A stretch of 64,000 bases of DNA from Pseudomonadota bacterium. Lineage in GTDB: Bacteria > Pseudomonadota > Gammaproteobacteria > Pseudomonadales > Oceanobacteraceae. The position numbers and the translations under genes were made by a program. Of the stretch, positions 16,112-26,799 are shown one piece after another (position 1 is the first letter of the stretch; each line of letters begins with the position of its first letter). The stretch covers positions 57,366-121,365 of the forward strand of contig JAIXHJ010000012.1 in the NCBI GenBank assembly GCA_030145845.1. Direction: 5' to 3'. A model generated the notes under the pieces. That model saw only the letters and a program-made list of their open reading frames with translations, had not been told where the DNA came from and made no database searches.

Positions 16112-19100
16112 ATGAGTCAGAACAACACTTCCCGTAACGCAGACCGCCAGCAACGGATTGAGCGGCTGAAATCCAACCTGAAAGACCGCATTCACATTCT
16201 GGATGGCGGTATGGGGACGCTGATTCAGTCCCATCAGCTGGAAGAAAAGGACTACCGCGGCCAGCGTTTTGCGGACATTTCACAGGAGGTCAAAGGCAAC
16301 AACGACCTGCTGGTCCTGACTCAGCCCGACATTATCGCCGGCATCCACCGCCAGTATTATCTGGCCGGTGCCGATATCGTCGAGACCAACACCTTCAACT
16401 CCACCCGGGTTTCCCAGGCGGACTATCAGATGGAAGATCTGGTCCCGGAGCTCAACCGCGAAGCAGCAGCAATCGCCCGTCGTGTAGCGGATGAAATTGA
16501 AGCAGAAACCGGTATTCCGCGTTATGTTGCCGGCGTGCTTGGTCCGACCAGTAAAACCTGCTCAATTTCACCGGACGTTAATGATCCGGGTTTCCGCGCC
16601 GTCACCTTTGATCAGCTGGTCAATGAATACATCGAAGCGACTGAAGGTCTGATGGACGGTGGCGCCGATCTGATTCTGATCGAAACGATTTTTGACACAC
16701 TGAATGCCAAAGCGGCAATTTATGCCGCGCAGGAAGTATTCGAGCAGCGCGGCGAAGAACTGCCGATCATGATCTCCGGCACCATTACTGACGCCTCCGG
16801 CCGCACCCTGTCCGGGCAGACCGCCGAAGCTTTCTGGAATTCCGTGGCACACGCCCGCCCACTGTCGGTCGGTCTCAACTGCGCACTGGGTGCCGAAGAA
16901 CTGCGCCCACACGTGGAAGAACTGTCGAACAAAGTCAGTACCTTTGTCTCCGCCCACCCGAATGCCGGCCTGCCGAATGAGTTCGGCGAATACGACCAGT
17001 CGGCAGCTGAGATGGCAGAGATTGTTGAAGAGTTTGCCGCTTCCGGCTTCCTGAACATTGTCGGCGGCTGCTGCGGTACAACCCCGGCCCACATCCGTGC
17101 CGTTGCTGAGGCGGTCAGCAAACACCAGCCACGGGTCATTCCGCAGATCAAACCGGCCTGCCGCCTGTCCGGTCTGGAGCCGTTTAACTTTGATGAGAAC
17201 AGCCTGTTCGTCAACGTTGGCGAACGGGCCAACGTGACCGGCTCTGCCCGCTTCAAACGCCTGATCAAGGAAGAAAATTACGAAGAGGCCCTGGAAGTCG
17301 CCCGCCAGCAGGTGGAAAACGGCGCACAGATTATTGATATCAATATGGACGAAGGCATGCTGGATTCTGAAGCGGCCATGGTCCGCTATCTGAATCTGAT
17401 TGCCGCCGAACCGGATATTGCCCGCGTTCCGGTCATGGTCGACTCGTCCAAATGGGAGATCATTGAAGCCGGCCTGAAATGCATTCAGGGCAAGGCTGTG
17501 GTGAACTCCATCAGCCTGAAAGAAGGCAAGGAAGAATTCGTTGCCAAAGCCAGACGCTGCATGCGCTATGGCGCCGCCGTAGTGGTGATGGCCTTTGATG
17601 AAAGCGGCCAGGCAGACACCGAAGCGCGCAAAAATGAAATCTGCGAGCGTTCTTACCACATTCTGGTGGATGAAGTCGGCTTTCTGCCGCAGGATATTAT
17701 TTTCGACCCGAATATTTTTGCCGTTGCCACCGGCATCGACGAACATAACAACTATGCGGTTGATTTCATCAACAGCTGTAAATACATCACTGAAAATCTG
17801 CCGCACGCCAAAATTTCCGGTGGTGTCAGTAACGTTTCCTTTTCCTTCCGCGGCAACGAACCGGTACGTGAAGCCATTCACTCGGTATTCCTGTACTACG
17901 CCATTAAAAATGGCATGAGCATGGGGATCGTCAACGCCGGTCAGCTGGCGGTTTATGATGATCTGCCGGCCGAGCTGAAAGACCGCGTTGAAGACGTCAT
18001 CCTGAACACCCGCGCCGATGCCACCGATCGCCTGCTGGAAATTGCCGAAAAATACCGCGGCGATGGCAGTGTGCAGGAAAAAGAAAACGAAGAATGGCGC
18101 TCGCTGCCGGTGGCCGAGCGCCTGACGCACGCACTGGTCAAAGGCATCAATGCCTACGTCGAGGAAGACACTGAAGAAGCGCGGCAGATGTTCCCGCGGC
18201 CGATCGAGGTAATTGAAGGGCCATTAATGGATGGCATGAACGTGGTCGGCGATCTGTTCGGTTCCGGTAAAATGTTCCTGCCCCAGGTGGTGAAAAGTGC
18301 CCGCGTCATGAAACAGGCCGTGGCTTACCTGCTGCCGTATATCGAGGCGGAAAAAGACGGCAAATCAGAATCCCAGGGTAAGGTTCTGATGGCAACCGTC
18401 AAAGGCGATGTGCACGACATCGGTAAAAACATTGTTGGCGTAGTGCTGCAGTGTAATAACTTCGAGGTTATCGATCTCGGGGTTATGGTGCCGGCAGAAA
18501 AAATCCTGAAAACTGCCCGCGAAGAAAATGTCGATATTATCGGCCTCTCCGGCCTGATCACGCCGTCGCTTGATGAGATGGTACACGTCGCCCGCGAAAT
18601 GCAGCGCCTGGACTTCCACCTGCCGCTGCTGATCGGTGGTGCCACGACCTCCAAGGCCCATACTGCGGTTAAAATTGAACCGCAATATCAGAACGATATT
18701 GCCGTTTATGTGGCCGATGCTTCCCGCGCGGTGGGTGTGGCCCAGAAGCTGGTCACCCCTGAAGCGAAACCGGCCTTTATTGCCGAGCGCCGCGAAGAAT
18801 ATCAGGCGGTGCGCGAACGCAATGCCAACCGCAAAGCCAAGGCGCTGCTGCCCTACGACAAAGCCTGCGCCAACCCGTTCAATGGCGACTGGGATAATTA
18901 CACCCCGCCAGTGCCGAAAAAACTCGGCATCACCACCTACGAAGCATTCGATCTGGCTGAGCTGGCCAACTACATCGACTGGACACCTTTCTTTATGTCC
19001 TGGGAACTGGCCGGTAAATACCCGCGCATCCTGGACGATGAAATTGTCGGCGAAGCGGCGACCAGCCTGTTCAACGATGCGCAGAAAATGCTGCAGCGCA

Positions 19101-19822
19101 TCATTGACGAAAAACTCTTCACCGCCAGAGGCGTGGTCGGTCTGTGGCCGGCACAACGCCGTGGCGCAGATGATATTGTCGTATTCAGTGAAGATGGTTC
19201 GCAGGAACTGGCGGTCCTGCACCAGCTGCGTCAGCAGGCCGACAAACCAAATGATCAGCCCAATTACTCGCTGGCTGACTACATTGCACCGGAAGGCAGT
19301 AAGCCGGATTACATCGGCGGGTTTGTGGTGACCACCGGCATTGGCACGGAAGAGCTGGCCGCAGATTTCGACAGCAGGAACGATGACTACAACAGCATTA
19401 TGATCAAGGCACTGGCGGACCGTCTGGCCGAAGCGTTTGCTGAACGCATGCACGAAATTGTGCGTAAGGATCTGTGGGGCTATGCCGCCGATGAGACCTG
19501 TTCCAACGAAGAGCTGATCAAGGAAAGTTATCAGGGTATCCGTCCGGCGCCCGGCTATCCGGCCTGCCCGGATCATACCGAGAAAGGCACCCTGTTCCGC
19601 CTGCTGAATGCCGAGCAGGCCACCGGTGTGCGCCTGACCGAAAGCTATGCCATGACGCCGGCAGCGTCAGTCAGTGGCTGGTATTTCTCCCATCCGAAAG
19701 CAAAATACTTTGGTCTGGGGAAAATCGACCGTGATCAGGTTGCCGACATTGCCGCACGCAAAGGTCTGTCCATGGAAGAAATGGAGCGCTGGGTCGCCCC
19801 TCACCTCAGCTATGACCGCTGA
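16112..19822 (+). CDS. metH: Cobalamin-dependent methionine synthase
   Basis: 1,236 residues, full length (E. coli 1,227). It transfers methyl from 5-methyltetrahydrofolate through cobalamin to homocysteine. Domains in order: homocysteine/zinc barrel (zinc ligands Cys257, Cys320, Cys321 in GLNC and GGCCGT), pterin barrel ([19 protein letters not shown]), cobalamin domain with DVHDIG and the cobalt ligand His near 768, and the SAM-binding reactivation domain at the C-terminus ([12 protein letters not shown]). A TTG six codons upstream is also in frame, but ATG 16112 is the likelier start. Its stop is six bases before a MATE gene. Confidence 0.95.
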   Translation: MSQNNTSRNADRQQRIERLKSNLKDRIHILDGGMGTLIQSHQLEEKDYRGQRFADISQEVKGNNDLLVLTQPDIIAGIHRQYYLAGADIVETNTFNSTRVSQADYQMEDLVPELNREAAAIARRVADEIEAETGIPRYVAGVLGPTSKTCSISPDVNDPGFRAVTFDQLVNEYIEATEGLMDGGADLILIETIFDTLNAKAAIYAAQEVFEQRGEELPIMISGTITDASGRTLSGQTAEAFWNSVAHARPLSVGLNCALGAEELRPHVEELSNKVSTFVSAHPNAGLPNEFGEYDQSAAEMAEIVEEFAASGFLNIVGGCCGTTPAHIRAVAEAVSKHQPRVIPQIKPACRLSGLEPFNFDENSLFVNVGERANVTGSARFKRLIKEENYEEALEVARQQVENGAQIIDINMDEGMLDSEAAMVRYLNLIAAEPDIARVPVMVDSSKWEIIEAGLKCIQGKAVVNSISLKEGKEEFVAKARRCMRYGAAVVVMAFDESGQADTEARKNEICERSYHILVDEVGFLPQDIIFDPNIFAVATGIDEHNNYAVDFINSCKYITENLPHAKISGGVSNVSFSFRGNEPVREAIHSVFLYYAIKNGMSMGIVNAGQLAVYDDLPAELKDRVEDVILNTRADATDRLLEIAEKYRGDGSVQEKENEEWRSLPVAERLTHALVKGINAYVEEDTEEARQMFPRPIEVIEGPLMDGMNVVGDLFGSGKMFLPQVVKSARVMKQAVAYLLPYIEAEKDGKSESQGKVLMATVKGDVHDIGKNIVGVVLQCNNFEVIDLGVMVPAEKILKTAREENVDIIGLSGLITPSLDEMVHVAREMQRLDFHLPLLIGGATTSKAHTAVKIEPQYQNDIAVYVADASRAVGVAQKLVTPEAKPAFIAERREEYQAVRERNANRKAKALLPYDKACANPFNGDWDNYTPPVPKKLGITTYEAFDLAELANYIDWTPFFMSWELAGKYPRILDDEIVGEAATSLFNDAQKMLQRIIDEKLFTARGVVGLWPAQRRGADDIVVFSEDGSQELAVLHQLRQQADKPNDQPNYSLADYIAPEGSKPDYIGGFVVTTGIGTEELAADFDSRNDDYNSIMIKALADRLAEAFAERMHEIVRKDLWGYAADETCSNEELIKESYQGIRPAPGYPACPDHTEKGTLFRLLNAEQATGVRLTESYAMTPAASVSGWYFSHPKAKYFGLGKIDRDQVADIAARKGLSMEEMERWVAPHLSYDR

Positions 19823-19828
19823 GGTGCT

Positions 19829-21205
19829 ATGAGCCTGTTGTCTGCCAGAAGCTGGTTATTTCTGACCGGTCGCCTGCTCAGGATTGAGCCCGGCAGACTG
19901 CAGCACATCCTGACCATCAGCATCCCCATCATCGGCGGCATGCTGTCGCAGAGCGTGATCAATCTGGTCGATGCCGCCATGGTTGGCCGTCTCGGCGATA
20001 ACGCCCTCGCCGGCGTCGGCATCGGCGCTTACGCCACTTTTATTACGGTATCGGTTGTTATGGGTCTGTCGGCCGGTGTCCAGGCGCTGGTTGCCCGCCG
20101 CTATGGCGCCGGCCAGCGGCAGAACCTCACCGAACCCCTGCTTGCCGGACTGCAGCTGGCAGCTCTGGTGGGTCTGCCCCTGACCCTGTTGTGTTACCTT
20201 GCTGCGCCCTGGTTTATCCCCCTGTTTAATCCGGACCCGCAGGTGACCGCCATCGCCATTCCCTATTTCGAATGGCGCACGCTGGCAACCATCGCGGTCG
20301 GTATGAACTTTGTTTTCCGGGGCTTCTGGAATGGCCTCGGCGAAGGCAAAACCTATCTTTATACCCTGCTGGTCATGCATCTGGTGAATATCGCCGTCAG
20401 CTGGGTACTGATTTTTGGCGTTGGCAGCTGGGAGGGCTTCGGTGCCGTCGGTTCCGGCATGGGAACCTCCATTGCCATGTTCTTTGGCTGTTTCCTGTAT
20501 TACTGGCAGACCTTCCGCCGCCACCGCGCCCGCTTTGCGGCGACAACCGGAGTCAGCCGGGCCACCATGACGTCCATTCTGCGTCTGACTGTGCCCAACT
20601 CCACTCAGCAGACATTATTTGCCCTGGGCAACGGCGTCCTGTTCTGGATCATTGGCCAGGTCGGCACTCAGGAGCAGGCGATCGGCCATATCCTGATCAG
20701 TCTGGCTCTGCTGATGATCCTGCCGGCGGTTGGTCTTGGCATGGCCGCCACCAGTCTGGTCGGCCACGCTCTGGGGCGGGAAGAACGGCAGGATGCGTAC
20801 CGCTGGGGGTGGGAGGTAGTGCGCGTGGCCGTATTGATCATGGCACTGTTCGGACTGCCGCTGTGGCTGTTTCCTGAGTATGTGCTCCGCCTGTTCACCC
20901 CTCACGAGCACCTGATTGCGCTGGGCAGCACCCCTTTGCGTATTACCGGCATCAATATCGTCTTTGAAGTCACCGCCATGGTGCTGACCCAGGCCCTGCT
21001 GGGCGCCGGCGCCAGTCAGCAGGTCATGCGCATTAACCTGCTGATGCAGTGGTGTGTGCTGCTGCCACTGGCGTTTCTGGTTGGTCCCATTGCTGGTTTC
21101 GGGCTGCTCGGAATCTGGTTGCTTCAGGGCCTGCAGCGTATTACCTTATCGCTGATTTACGGGGCTATCTGGAAAGGCCGTCACTGGAGCCGGATTTCCC
21201 TGTAA
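19829..21205 (+). CDS. MATE-family multidrug/metabolite exporter
   Basis: 458 residues with about twelve transmembrane segments in two six-helix halves. The first helix pair shows the MATE pattern (SIPIIGGMLSQSVINLVDAAMVGRLGD, read as overlapping segments), and GVQALVARRYGAGQ and its second-half echo (GMAATSLVGHALGRE) are the conserved post-helix loops. These are sodium- or proton-driven exporters of organic cations; the substrate here cannot be named. It begins six bases after metH and may be cotranscribed. The first 20 residues form a cytoplasmic extension. Confidence 0.9.
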   Translation: MSLLSARSWLFLTGRLLRIEPGRLQHILTISIPIIGGMLSQSVINLVDAAMVGRLGDNALAGVGIGAYATFITVSVVMGLSAGVQALVARRYGAGQRQNLTEPLLAGLQLAALVGLPLTLLCYLAAPWFIPLFNPDPQVTAIAIPYFEWRTLATIAVGMNFVFRGFWNGLGEGKTYLYTLLVMHLVNIAVSWVLIFGVGSWEGFGAVGSGMGTSIAMFFGCFLYYWQTFRRHRARFAATTGVSRATMTSILRLTVPNSTQQTLFALGNGVLFWIIGQVGTQEQAIGHILISLALLMILPAVGLGMAATSLVGHALGREERQDAYRWGWEVVRVAVLIMALFGLPLWLFPEYVLRLFTPHEHLIALGSTPLRITGINIVFEVTAMVLTQALLGAGASQQVMRINLLMQWCVLLPLAFLVGPIAGFGLLGIWLLQGLQRITLSLIYGAIWKGRHWSRISL

Positions 21206-21260
21206 GGTAACCAGCCGCCATGCGGCCACCCTGCTGTATTCTGCTGTTCAGGATTCTGAC

Positions 21261-22052
21261 ATGCCCAGCTCGCGCCCTCCGCAGATTATTTCCGCCTATG
21301 AATTCATCACCCCGGTAGTTGCTCACCGCGGTGCCAGTGGTCACGCACCGGAAAATACCGAAGCGGCAATTTCCCTGGCGGCCCGCCACGGTGCCCGCTG
21401 GGCAGAAGTGGACGTCACCATCAGCGCCGACGGTTTTGCTGTCATCCACCATGACCATGACCTGCAGCGCTGCAGCAATGGTAACGGGCTGGTTATTCTC
21501 AAGCGCCTGGCGGAACTGAAATCACTGGATTGTGGCAGCTGGTTTGCCGCGGAATTTGCCGGCCAGAAAATGCTGGCGCTGACCGATCTGCTGACGCTGG
21601 CCAATCACCTTGAGCTGGCACTGAATCTGGAAGTAAAACCCACGCCGGGGCGCGAATCGGAAACCGTCTGGGCCATCGCCCGTGCCCTGGAAGCCGTTCC
21701 CTTTGAGCAGCCGCTGATTCTCAGCAGTTTCAATATTCACGCCCTGCACGCCTGCTGCACCCATCTGCCACATGTCACCCGTGCCCTGAATACAGAAGCC
21801 ATTCCCAGAAACTGGCAGGAACGGCTGGAAGAGGCCGGCTGTCAGGGGCTGCACTTCGCCAAAGAATTCAATGACCCGGCACTGGTGCGGGATATCCGTG
21901 CCGCCGGCTATCACCTGATGACGTTTACCGTGAATGATCCGGACGTTGCACAGGCCCTGCTCAGGGCTGGTGTCAGTGCCGTTTTCACCGATTATCCGCA
22001 GCGTATTATTCAGGCGCTGAACCAGGCGCTCAATGCCACCCTGAATCACTGA
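21261..22052 (+). CDS. Glycerophosphodiester phosphodiesterase
   Basis: 263 residues, a GDPD-type TIM barrel without a signal peptide, like the cytoplasmic UgpQ. Catalytic residues are visible in AHRGASGHAPENT (His and Arg near residues 21-22), EVDVTISADG (metal-binding Glu/Asp), VIHHDHDLQR, and the late NLEVKP (metal-binding Glu). It hydrolyses glycerophosphodiesters from phospholipid turnover into glycerol 3-phosphate and alcohols. AGGA precedes the ATG. A 55-base gap separates it from the MATE gene. Confidence 0.9.
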   Translation: MPSSRPPQIISAYEFITPVVAHRGASGHAPENTEAAISLAARHGARWAEVDVTISADGFAVIHHDHDLQRCSNGNGLVILKRLAELKSLDCGSWFAAEFAGQKMLALTDLLTLANHLELALNLEVKPTPGRESETVWAIARALEAVPFEQPLILSSFNIHALHACCTHLPHVTRALNTEAIPRNWQERLEEAGCQGLHFAKEFNDPALVRDIRAAGYHLMTFTVNDPDVAQALLRAGVSAVFTDYPQRIIQALNQALNATLNH

Positions 22053-22184
22053 GCCCGCTGGCTTTTATATTCACTTTTGATCTTTATATATAGATAAATA
22101 TTAATTTTAAGTATAAAAAACCTCTGATATCTTGCCCGGCCATAACCACACAAGTATGCAACAAGAGTTAGCAACCGGGTTCTT

Positions 22185-23858
22185 ATGTACGTATACGACA
22201 AACACGACCAGCAACTGCTGAACGAACGCGTCGCTCAGTTCCGCTGGCAGATGGAGCGCTATCTGGCCGGCAAAATTGGCGAAGATGAGTTTCTGCCGCT
22301 GCGCCTGCAGAACGGTATTTATGTGCAGCGTTACGCGCCGATGCTGCGCGTCGCCGTGCCTTATGGTGCCCTGAACGCCACGCAGTTACGCGCACTGGCA
22401 CAGGTGGCGCGCGACTACGACAAAGGCTATGCGCACTTTTCCACCCGTCAGAATGTGCAGTTCAACTGGCCCGCGCTGGAAGACTGCCCGCAGATTCTGG
22501 CCGATCTGGCAGAGGTGCAGATGCACGCCGTGCAGACCAGTGGTAATTGTATCCGTAACACCACCACTGACGAATACGCCGGCGTGATTGCAGAAGAAAT
22601 CACCGACCCACGTCCTTACTGCGAAATCATCCGCCAGTGGTCGACGTTTCACCCGGAATTTGCCTACCTGCCGCGTAAGTTCAAGATTGCCGTTAATGCG
22701 GTTCCGGGCGCAGACCGTGCGGCCATCCAGGTGCACGACATCGGTGTCAACATTATCCGTAACGACCAGGGTGAGCTGGGTTACCGTATTCTGGTTGGCG
22801 GTGGTCTGGGCCGCACACCGATTATCGGCACCGAAATCCGCAGCTTCCTCGCAGAAGAAGATCTGCTGACCTATCTGGAAGCTGTTATCCGTGTCTACAA
22901 CCAGTTCGGCCGCCGCGACAACAAATACAAGGCGCGCATCAAGATTCTGGTCAAGGCACTGGGTGTCGAACGCATGCAGGAGCTGGTGGAAGCCGAATGG
23001 CAACGCATCCGTCACAGCGACAGCCGCCTTACCCGGGAAGAACTCGAGCGTGTCGCGGCGCATTTCACGGCCCCGGACTACACGCCGCTGACCGACGAAC
23101 CGCAGGAACTGGTCTCCGCCCGCGCCGCTAATCCCGCCTTTGCCCGCTGGCTGGGCCGCAATGTGCGCCAGCACAAACAGGCGGGCTATGCCGTGGTCAC
23201 CCTGACGCTGAAGCAGAAAGGCACCGCCCCCGGCGATGTAACAGCCGAGCAGATGGACAGCGTTGCCACACTGGCAGACCGTTACAGTTTCGGCGAGCTG
23301 CGTTCCACGCACCAGCAGAATCTGGTGCTGGCCGATGTTGAACAGCGTGAATTATTCAACCTGTGGCAGGAAGCGAAAGCACTGGGGCTGGCAACACCAA
23401 CACTGGGACTGCTGACCGATATGATCTGCTGTCCGGGCGGTGATTTCTGCGCCCTGGCCAATGCCAAATCCATTCCGGTCGCCGAAGCCATTCAGGTACG
23501 TTTTGACGATCTGGATTACCTGCACGATCTCGGTGAAATTGATCTCAATATTTCCGGCTGTATGAATGCCTGCGGTCATCACCACGTCGGCAATATCGGC
23601 GTGCTGGGTGTGGATAAGAAAGGTGAAGAGTTTTATCAGATTTCCCTCGGCGGCAGCTGCGGTGGTGAACACAGCGAGGAGGCTTCACTCGGTAAGATTC
23701 TCGGCCCATCCTTTGCCCGCGACCAGATGCCGGATGTTATTGCCAGAATCCTGGATTTTTACGTTGCTCAGCGCAGTGACGGCGAAAGCTTCCTCGAAGC
23801 CTACCGTCGCCTGGGTCATACACCTTTCAAGGAGGCCGTTTATGGCAAAGCTGATTAA
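22185..23858 (+). CDS. cysI: Siroheme [4Fe-4S] sulfite/nitrite reductase
   Basis: 557 residues, the two-repeat ferredoxin-type fold of assimilatory sulfite and nitrite reductases. The siroheme/4Fe-4S ligands are Cys416-X5-Cys422 (CCPGGDFC) and Cys459-X3-Cys463 (SGCMNACG). Other conserved pieces are FSTRQNVQFNW and TSGNCIRNTTTDEYAG. It reduces sulfite to sulfide. No cysJ flavoprotein is near and a DUF934 gene overlaps the end, an arrangement common in pseudomonads. An AT-rich 130-base leader before the ATG could hold a CysB-type activator site. Confidence 0.9.
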   Translation: MYVYDKHDQQLLNERVAQFRWQMERYLAGKIGEDEFLPLRLQNGIYVQRYAPMLRVAVPYGALNATQLRALAQVARDYDKGYAHFSTRQNVQFNWPALEDCPQILADLAEVQMHAVQTSGNCIRNTTTDEYAGVIAEEITDPRPYCEIIRQWSTFHPEFAYLPRKFKIAVNAVPGADRAAIQVHDIGVNIIRNDQGELGYRILVGGGLGRTPIIGTEIRSFLAEEDLLTYLEAVIRVYNQFGRRDNKYKARIKILVKALGVERMQELVEAEWQRIRHSDSRLTREELERVAAHFTAPDYTPLTDEPQELVSARAANPAFARWLGRNVRQHKQAGYAVVTLTLKQKGTAPGDVTAEQMDSVATLADRYSFGELRSTHQQNLVLADVEQRELFNLWQEAKALGLATPTLGLLTDMICCPGGDFCALANAKSIPVAEAIQVRFDDLDYLHDLGEIDLNISGCMNACGHHHVGNIGVLGVDKKGEEFYQISLGGSCGGEHSEEASLGKILGPSFARDQMPDVIARILDFYVAQRSDGESFLEAYRRLGHTPFKEAVYGKAD

Positions 23859-24315
23859 ACAGGGAGCGCTGCAGGACACAGATCCGTGGAGCACAGACAC
23901 TGACGGTTACCGCCTGGTCACCCTTGAGCAATGGCAGAATGAACGCGATGCCGTGCTGGCTGAGCTGAGTGCAGGCCGCACCGGCCTGTTGCTCGACAGC
24001 CACGAAACGGCTGACCTGATCGGTGATGACAGCCGGCATTTCCCGCTGATTGCGGTGAACTTTCCCAAGTTTGCTGATGGCCGCGGTTACAGCGCCGCCC
24101 GCCTGCTGCGCGAACGGCATGGCTATCAGGGGGAACTGCGTGCTGTCGGTGATGTACTGATCGACCAGCTGTTCTATATGAAACGCTGCGGTTTCGATGC
24201 CTTTGCCCTGCGCGAAGATCAGGACTCCAGTGACGCCCTGCAGGCGCTGTCGACATTCTCAGTCACTTATCAGGCTGACGTCGGCGAACCACGGCCACTG
24301 TTCCGCCGCCGCTGA
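23842..24315 (+). CDS. DUF934 protein, partner of sulfite reductase
   Basis: 157 residues. The ATG at 23842 follows a perfect AAGGAGG and lies inside the end of cysI, overlapping it by 17 bases, so coupled translation is expected. Conserved landmarks are PLIAVNFPKFADGRGYS and AVGDVLIDQLFYMKRCGFDAF. DUF934 genes nearly always accompany this type of cysI, sometimes with cysH, and are assumed to help electron supply or assembly. A biochemical role has not been settled to my knowledge. Confidence 0.9.
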   Translation: MAKLIKQGALQDTDPWSTDTDGYRLVTLEQWQNERDAVLAELSAGRTGLLLDSHETADLIGDDSRHFPLIAVNFPKFADGRGYSAARLLRERHGYQGELRAVGDVLIDQLFYMKRCGFDAFALREDQDSSDALQALSTFSVTYQADVGEPRPLFRRR

Positions 24316-24320
24316 GTATC

Positions 24321-24350
24321 TGCCAGTGCGGACAAAACACCGCACTGGCA
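24321..24350. repeat. Perfect 11-bp hairpin after the DUF934 gene
   Basis: TGCCAGTGCGG and its exact complement flank an eight-base A-rich loop, five bases past the stop codon. There is no U run afterwards, so it is not a standard intrinsic terminator. It could be a Rho-linked 3' structure that protects the cysI-DUF934 mRNA. Confidence 0.6.
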
Positions 24351-24443
24351 ACCTGCCGCTGGCATCGCCGGCTTATTCTGCCCTATCCTGCCATTCAGCC
24401 CGCCAGACGATATAATCCGTTTATCCCACTGATAAGGCTCATT

Positions 24444-25604
24444 ATGCAGCAGGACATCGTCTTCTCTTACTTTCTCGTGTTCTCCGGTGCCATGGTGCTG
24501 GCCACCCTTGCTCTGTACACACGTCAGCCGCTGATTATTGCCTATATTGCTCTGGGAGCCCTGGTCGGTCCTTCCGGCATGGGCTGGATCGAACACCCGG
24601 ACCAGCTGGCGGATATGGCAGACATCGGCATTATCTTTCTGCTGTTCCTGCTCGGTCTGGATATGCAGCCGGTCGCCCTGTTTGCGGTTCTGCGTAAGGC
24701 AACCTGGGTGGCAGTCATCAGCTCACTGATATTCTTTGCCCTCGGCTTCGGTCTGACATCCGCCTTTGGCTTCAGCAGGATGGATGCTGTCATTACCGGC
24801 CTTGCTGCCATGTTTTCCAGCACCATCATCGGTCTCAAACTGATGCCGACCACAGTGCTGCACCACAAACACATGGGTGAACTGATGATCGGCCTGCTGC
24901 TGATTCAGGATATGCTGGCCATTCTGGTGCTGATTCTGCTGGGGGTCATGGAAGGCGGTTCCGCCATGCCGGTGTGGCAGCCATTTGCTGCCCTGCCACT
25001 TCTGGCGGGCGGCTGCTATCTGCTGGTAAAAGGCGTTATTCTGCCGCTGATCACCCGCTTCGACCGCTATCATGAATATCTGTTTATTCTTGCCATCGGC
25101 TGGTGTCTGGCGGTATCTGAAGCGGCCAAAGCGGTGGGACTGACGCATGAAATCGGTGCTTTTATCGCCGGCGTAACCCTGGCGACCAGCCCCATTGCTC
25201 AGTTTATGGCCATCAGCCTGAAGCCCCTGCGCGACTTCTTTCTGGTGATGTTTTTCTTTGCCCTTGGTGCTCAGTTCAACATCGGCCTGCTGACCGATGT
25301 ACTGCTGCCGGCGGTGTTACTGGCGGGGCTGGTACTGGTGGCGAAACCGGTCAGCTTCCGTTTTCTGCTCGGACGTTTCAGTGAGCGCCGGAATCTGGCG
25401 TGGGATGTGGGATTCAGACTGGGGCAGATCAGCGAATTTTCCTTATTGATCGCCTTTGTCGCGGTGGAAAGCAGCCTGCTCAGCGAACGCGGTTCGTTAC
25501 TGATTCAGGCTACGGCCATTCTGACCTTTATTATTTCCAGCTATATCGTGGTCTTTAACTATCCGAACCCGATTGCTGTCAGCGAAAAACTGCGGCGGGA
25601 CTGA
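24444..25604 (+). CDS. CPA2-family cation:proton antiporter, membrane part only
   Basis: 386 residues with about twelve hydrophobic segments, the Na/H exchanger fold of KefB/KefC. Landmarks are ALVGPSGMGWIE, FLLFLLGLDM and the paired VGLTHEIGAFIAGVTLA. The sequence ends soon after the last membrane segment, so the cytosolic TrkA-N nucleotide-binding domain of KefB/C (about 200 further residues) is missing. Transport of K+ or Na+ against protons is likely; regulation must be by another protein. The gene converges with sohB. Confidence 0.85.
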   Translation: MQQDIVFSYFLVFSGAMVLATLALYTRQPLIIAYIALGALVGPSGMGWIEHPDQLADMADIGIIFLLFLLGLDMQPVALFAVLRKATWVAVISSLIFFALGFGLTSAFGFSRMDAVITGLAAMFSSTIIGLKLMPTTVLHHKHMGELMIGLLLIQDMLAILVLILLGVMEGGSAMPVWQPFAALPLLAGGCYLLVKGVILPLITRFDRYHEYLFILAIGWCLAVSEAAKAVGLTHEIGAFIAGVTLATSPIAQFMAISLKPLRDFFLVMFFFALGAQFNIGLLTDVLLPAVLLAGLVLVAKPVSFRFLLGRFSERRNLAWDVGFRLGQISEFSLLIAFVAVESSLLSERGSLLIQATAILTFIISSYIVVFNYPNPIAVSEKLRRD

Positions 25605-25622
25605 AACGTCCCGCTGCGGCGA

Positions 25623-26684
25623 TCAGCCCTTGCTCTGCTGCTGACGGTTCAGCAGCGTCAGCAGCCGGGTAACCGCAGATTCCGCCCCTTTCTGCACCGC
25701 AATGCCCAGTTTTTCCTGCAGGGTTTTACGGTGTTCAAAGCGGACGCTGTAAACATCCGCTTTGTCGCAGGCGTTCACCAGGTAGTCATCGCTGGTACCG
25801 ACGTCATCGATCAGGCGGTGTTCAAGCGCCTGCTGGCCGTACCAGATATCACCGGTGGCCACGGCATCAATGTCCACCCGTGCGCGGTAATGTTTCACAT
25901 GCTGTTTGAACAGGTCATGGGTTTCTTCCAGATCGGACTGGAATTTATCTTTTGCCCGCGCGGTATTTTCACCGAACATCGTCACCGTGCGTTTGTATTC
26001 ACCGGCGGTAAACAGTTCGTAGTCCACATCATGCTTCTTCAGCAGACGGTGAAAGTTCGGCAGCTGAGCGACCACACCAATGGAACCGACAATGGCAAAC
26101 GGCGCCGCGACTACGCGATCAGCCAGGCAGGCCATCATATAACCACCACTGGCCGCCACTTTATCCACGCACACGGTCAGCGGAATGCCACGATCACGTA
26201 TACGCTTCAGCTGTGAGGCTCCGAGGCCATAGCTGTGAACCATGCCGCCACCACTCTCGAGACGGACAACGACTTCATCGTCGCCACCGGCCATGGTCAG
26301 CACGGCGGTAATCTCATGGCGCAGATGCTCTACCTGGCTGGCCTGAATATCACCATCGAAATCGAGCACATAGACCCGCTTTTTATCCTGCCTGGCGGCC
26401 AGCCCCTCTTTGGCCCGCTGCTTTTCTGCTTTGGCCTTTTCCTTATCTTCTTTTTTACGCTGCTTTTCCTGTTCTTTGTGCTGTTCCTTGCTCAGCACAG
26501 CGCTTTCGAGCTGTTCTTTCTGCTCTTCAAGCTCGTCGTTCAGTTTTTTAACGTGCAGCTCACCATCACTGCGGTGACGGTTGCGGCCACCGATAGCCAC
26601 CACACCGCCAACGACCACCAGAATGGCGGCCACAATGGTAAGAGCTTTGAGCAGAAAGGACCCGTAATCGACCAGAAACTCCAC
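25623..26684 (-). CDS. sohB: Inner-membrane serine protease SohB
   Basis: 353 residues. One N-terminal transmembrane helix (LTIVAAILVVVGGVVAI), then a highly charged helical stalk (around residues 45-95, a probable coiled coil full of Lys/Glu), then the S49 peptidase domain. The nucleophile Ser is in VAASGGYMMA and the general-base Lys in TAGEYKRTVTMF, giving the Ser-Lys dyad of signal-peptide peptidases. SohB cleaves membrane peptides and is expected in the inner membrane facing the periplasm. GTG start supported by AGGGAGA. Confidence 0.9.
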   Translation of the reverse strand: MEFLVDYGSFLLKALTIVAAILVVVGGVVAIGGRNRHRSDGELHVKKLNDELEEQKEQLESAVLSKEQHKEQEKQRKKEDKEKAKAEKQRAKEGLAARQDKKRVYVLDFDGDIQASQVEHLRHEITAVLTMAGGDDEVVVRLESGGGMVHSYGLGASQLKRIRDRGIPLTVCVDKVAASGGYMMACLADRVVAAPFAIVGSIGVVAQLPNFHRLLKKHDVDYELFTAGEYKRTVTMFGENTARAKDKFQSDLEETHDLFKQHVKHYRARVDIDAVATGDIWYGQQALEHRLIDDVGTSDDYLVNACDKADVYSVRFEHRKTLQEKLGIAVQKGAESAVTRLLTLLNRQQQSKG

Positions 26685-26728
26685 ACTGTCTCCCTAAATC
26701 TGAGTGCATAAGGGTTATTGAGAGCGCA

Positions 26729-26756
26729 AGCATAACTGAATAGCGGTGCGGAACAA
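26729..26756 (-). promoter_or_regulatory. Candidate promoter of sohB
   Basis: On the minus strand TTGTTC and TATGCT are separated by 16 bases, about 45 bases before the GTG start of sohB. Both boxes match the sigma-70 consensus at four of six positions. Confidence 0.35.
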
Positions 26757-26799
26757 GTAAGATCACCCGGCAGAATTCAAACGGATGTATGATTTTTCA

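Noticed and set aside
16568..18130. A 520-codon minus-strand frame opposite metH, and a 403-codon one at 18365-19576.
   Set aside because: Both are shadows of metH codon bias; they have no ribosome site, no recognisable domain and metH matches its family across the whole region.
22386..23312. A 308-codon minus-strand frame opposite cysI.
   Set aside because: No start signal or domain; cysI conserved residues occupy the other strand.
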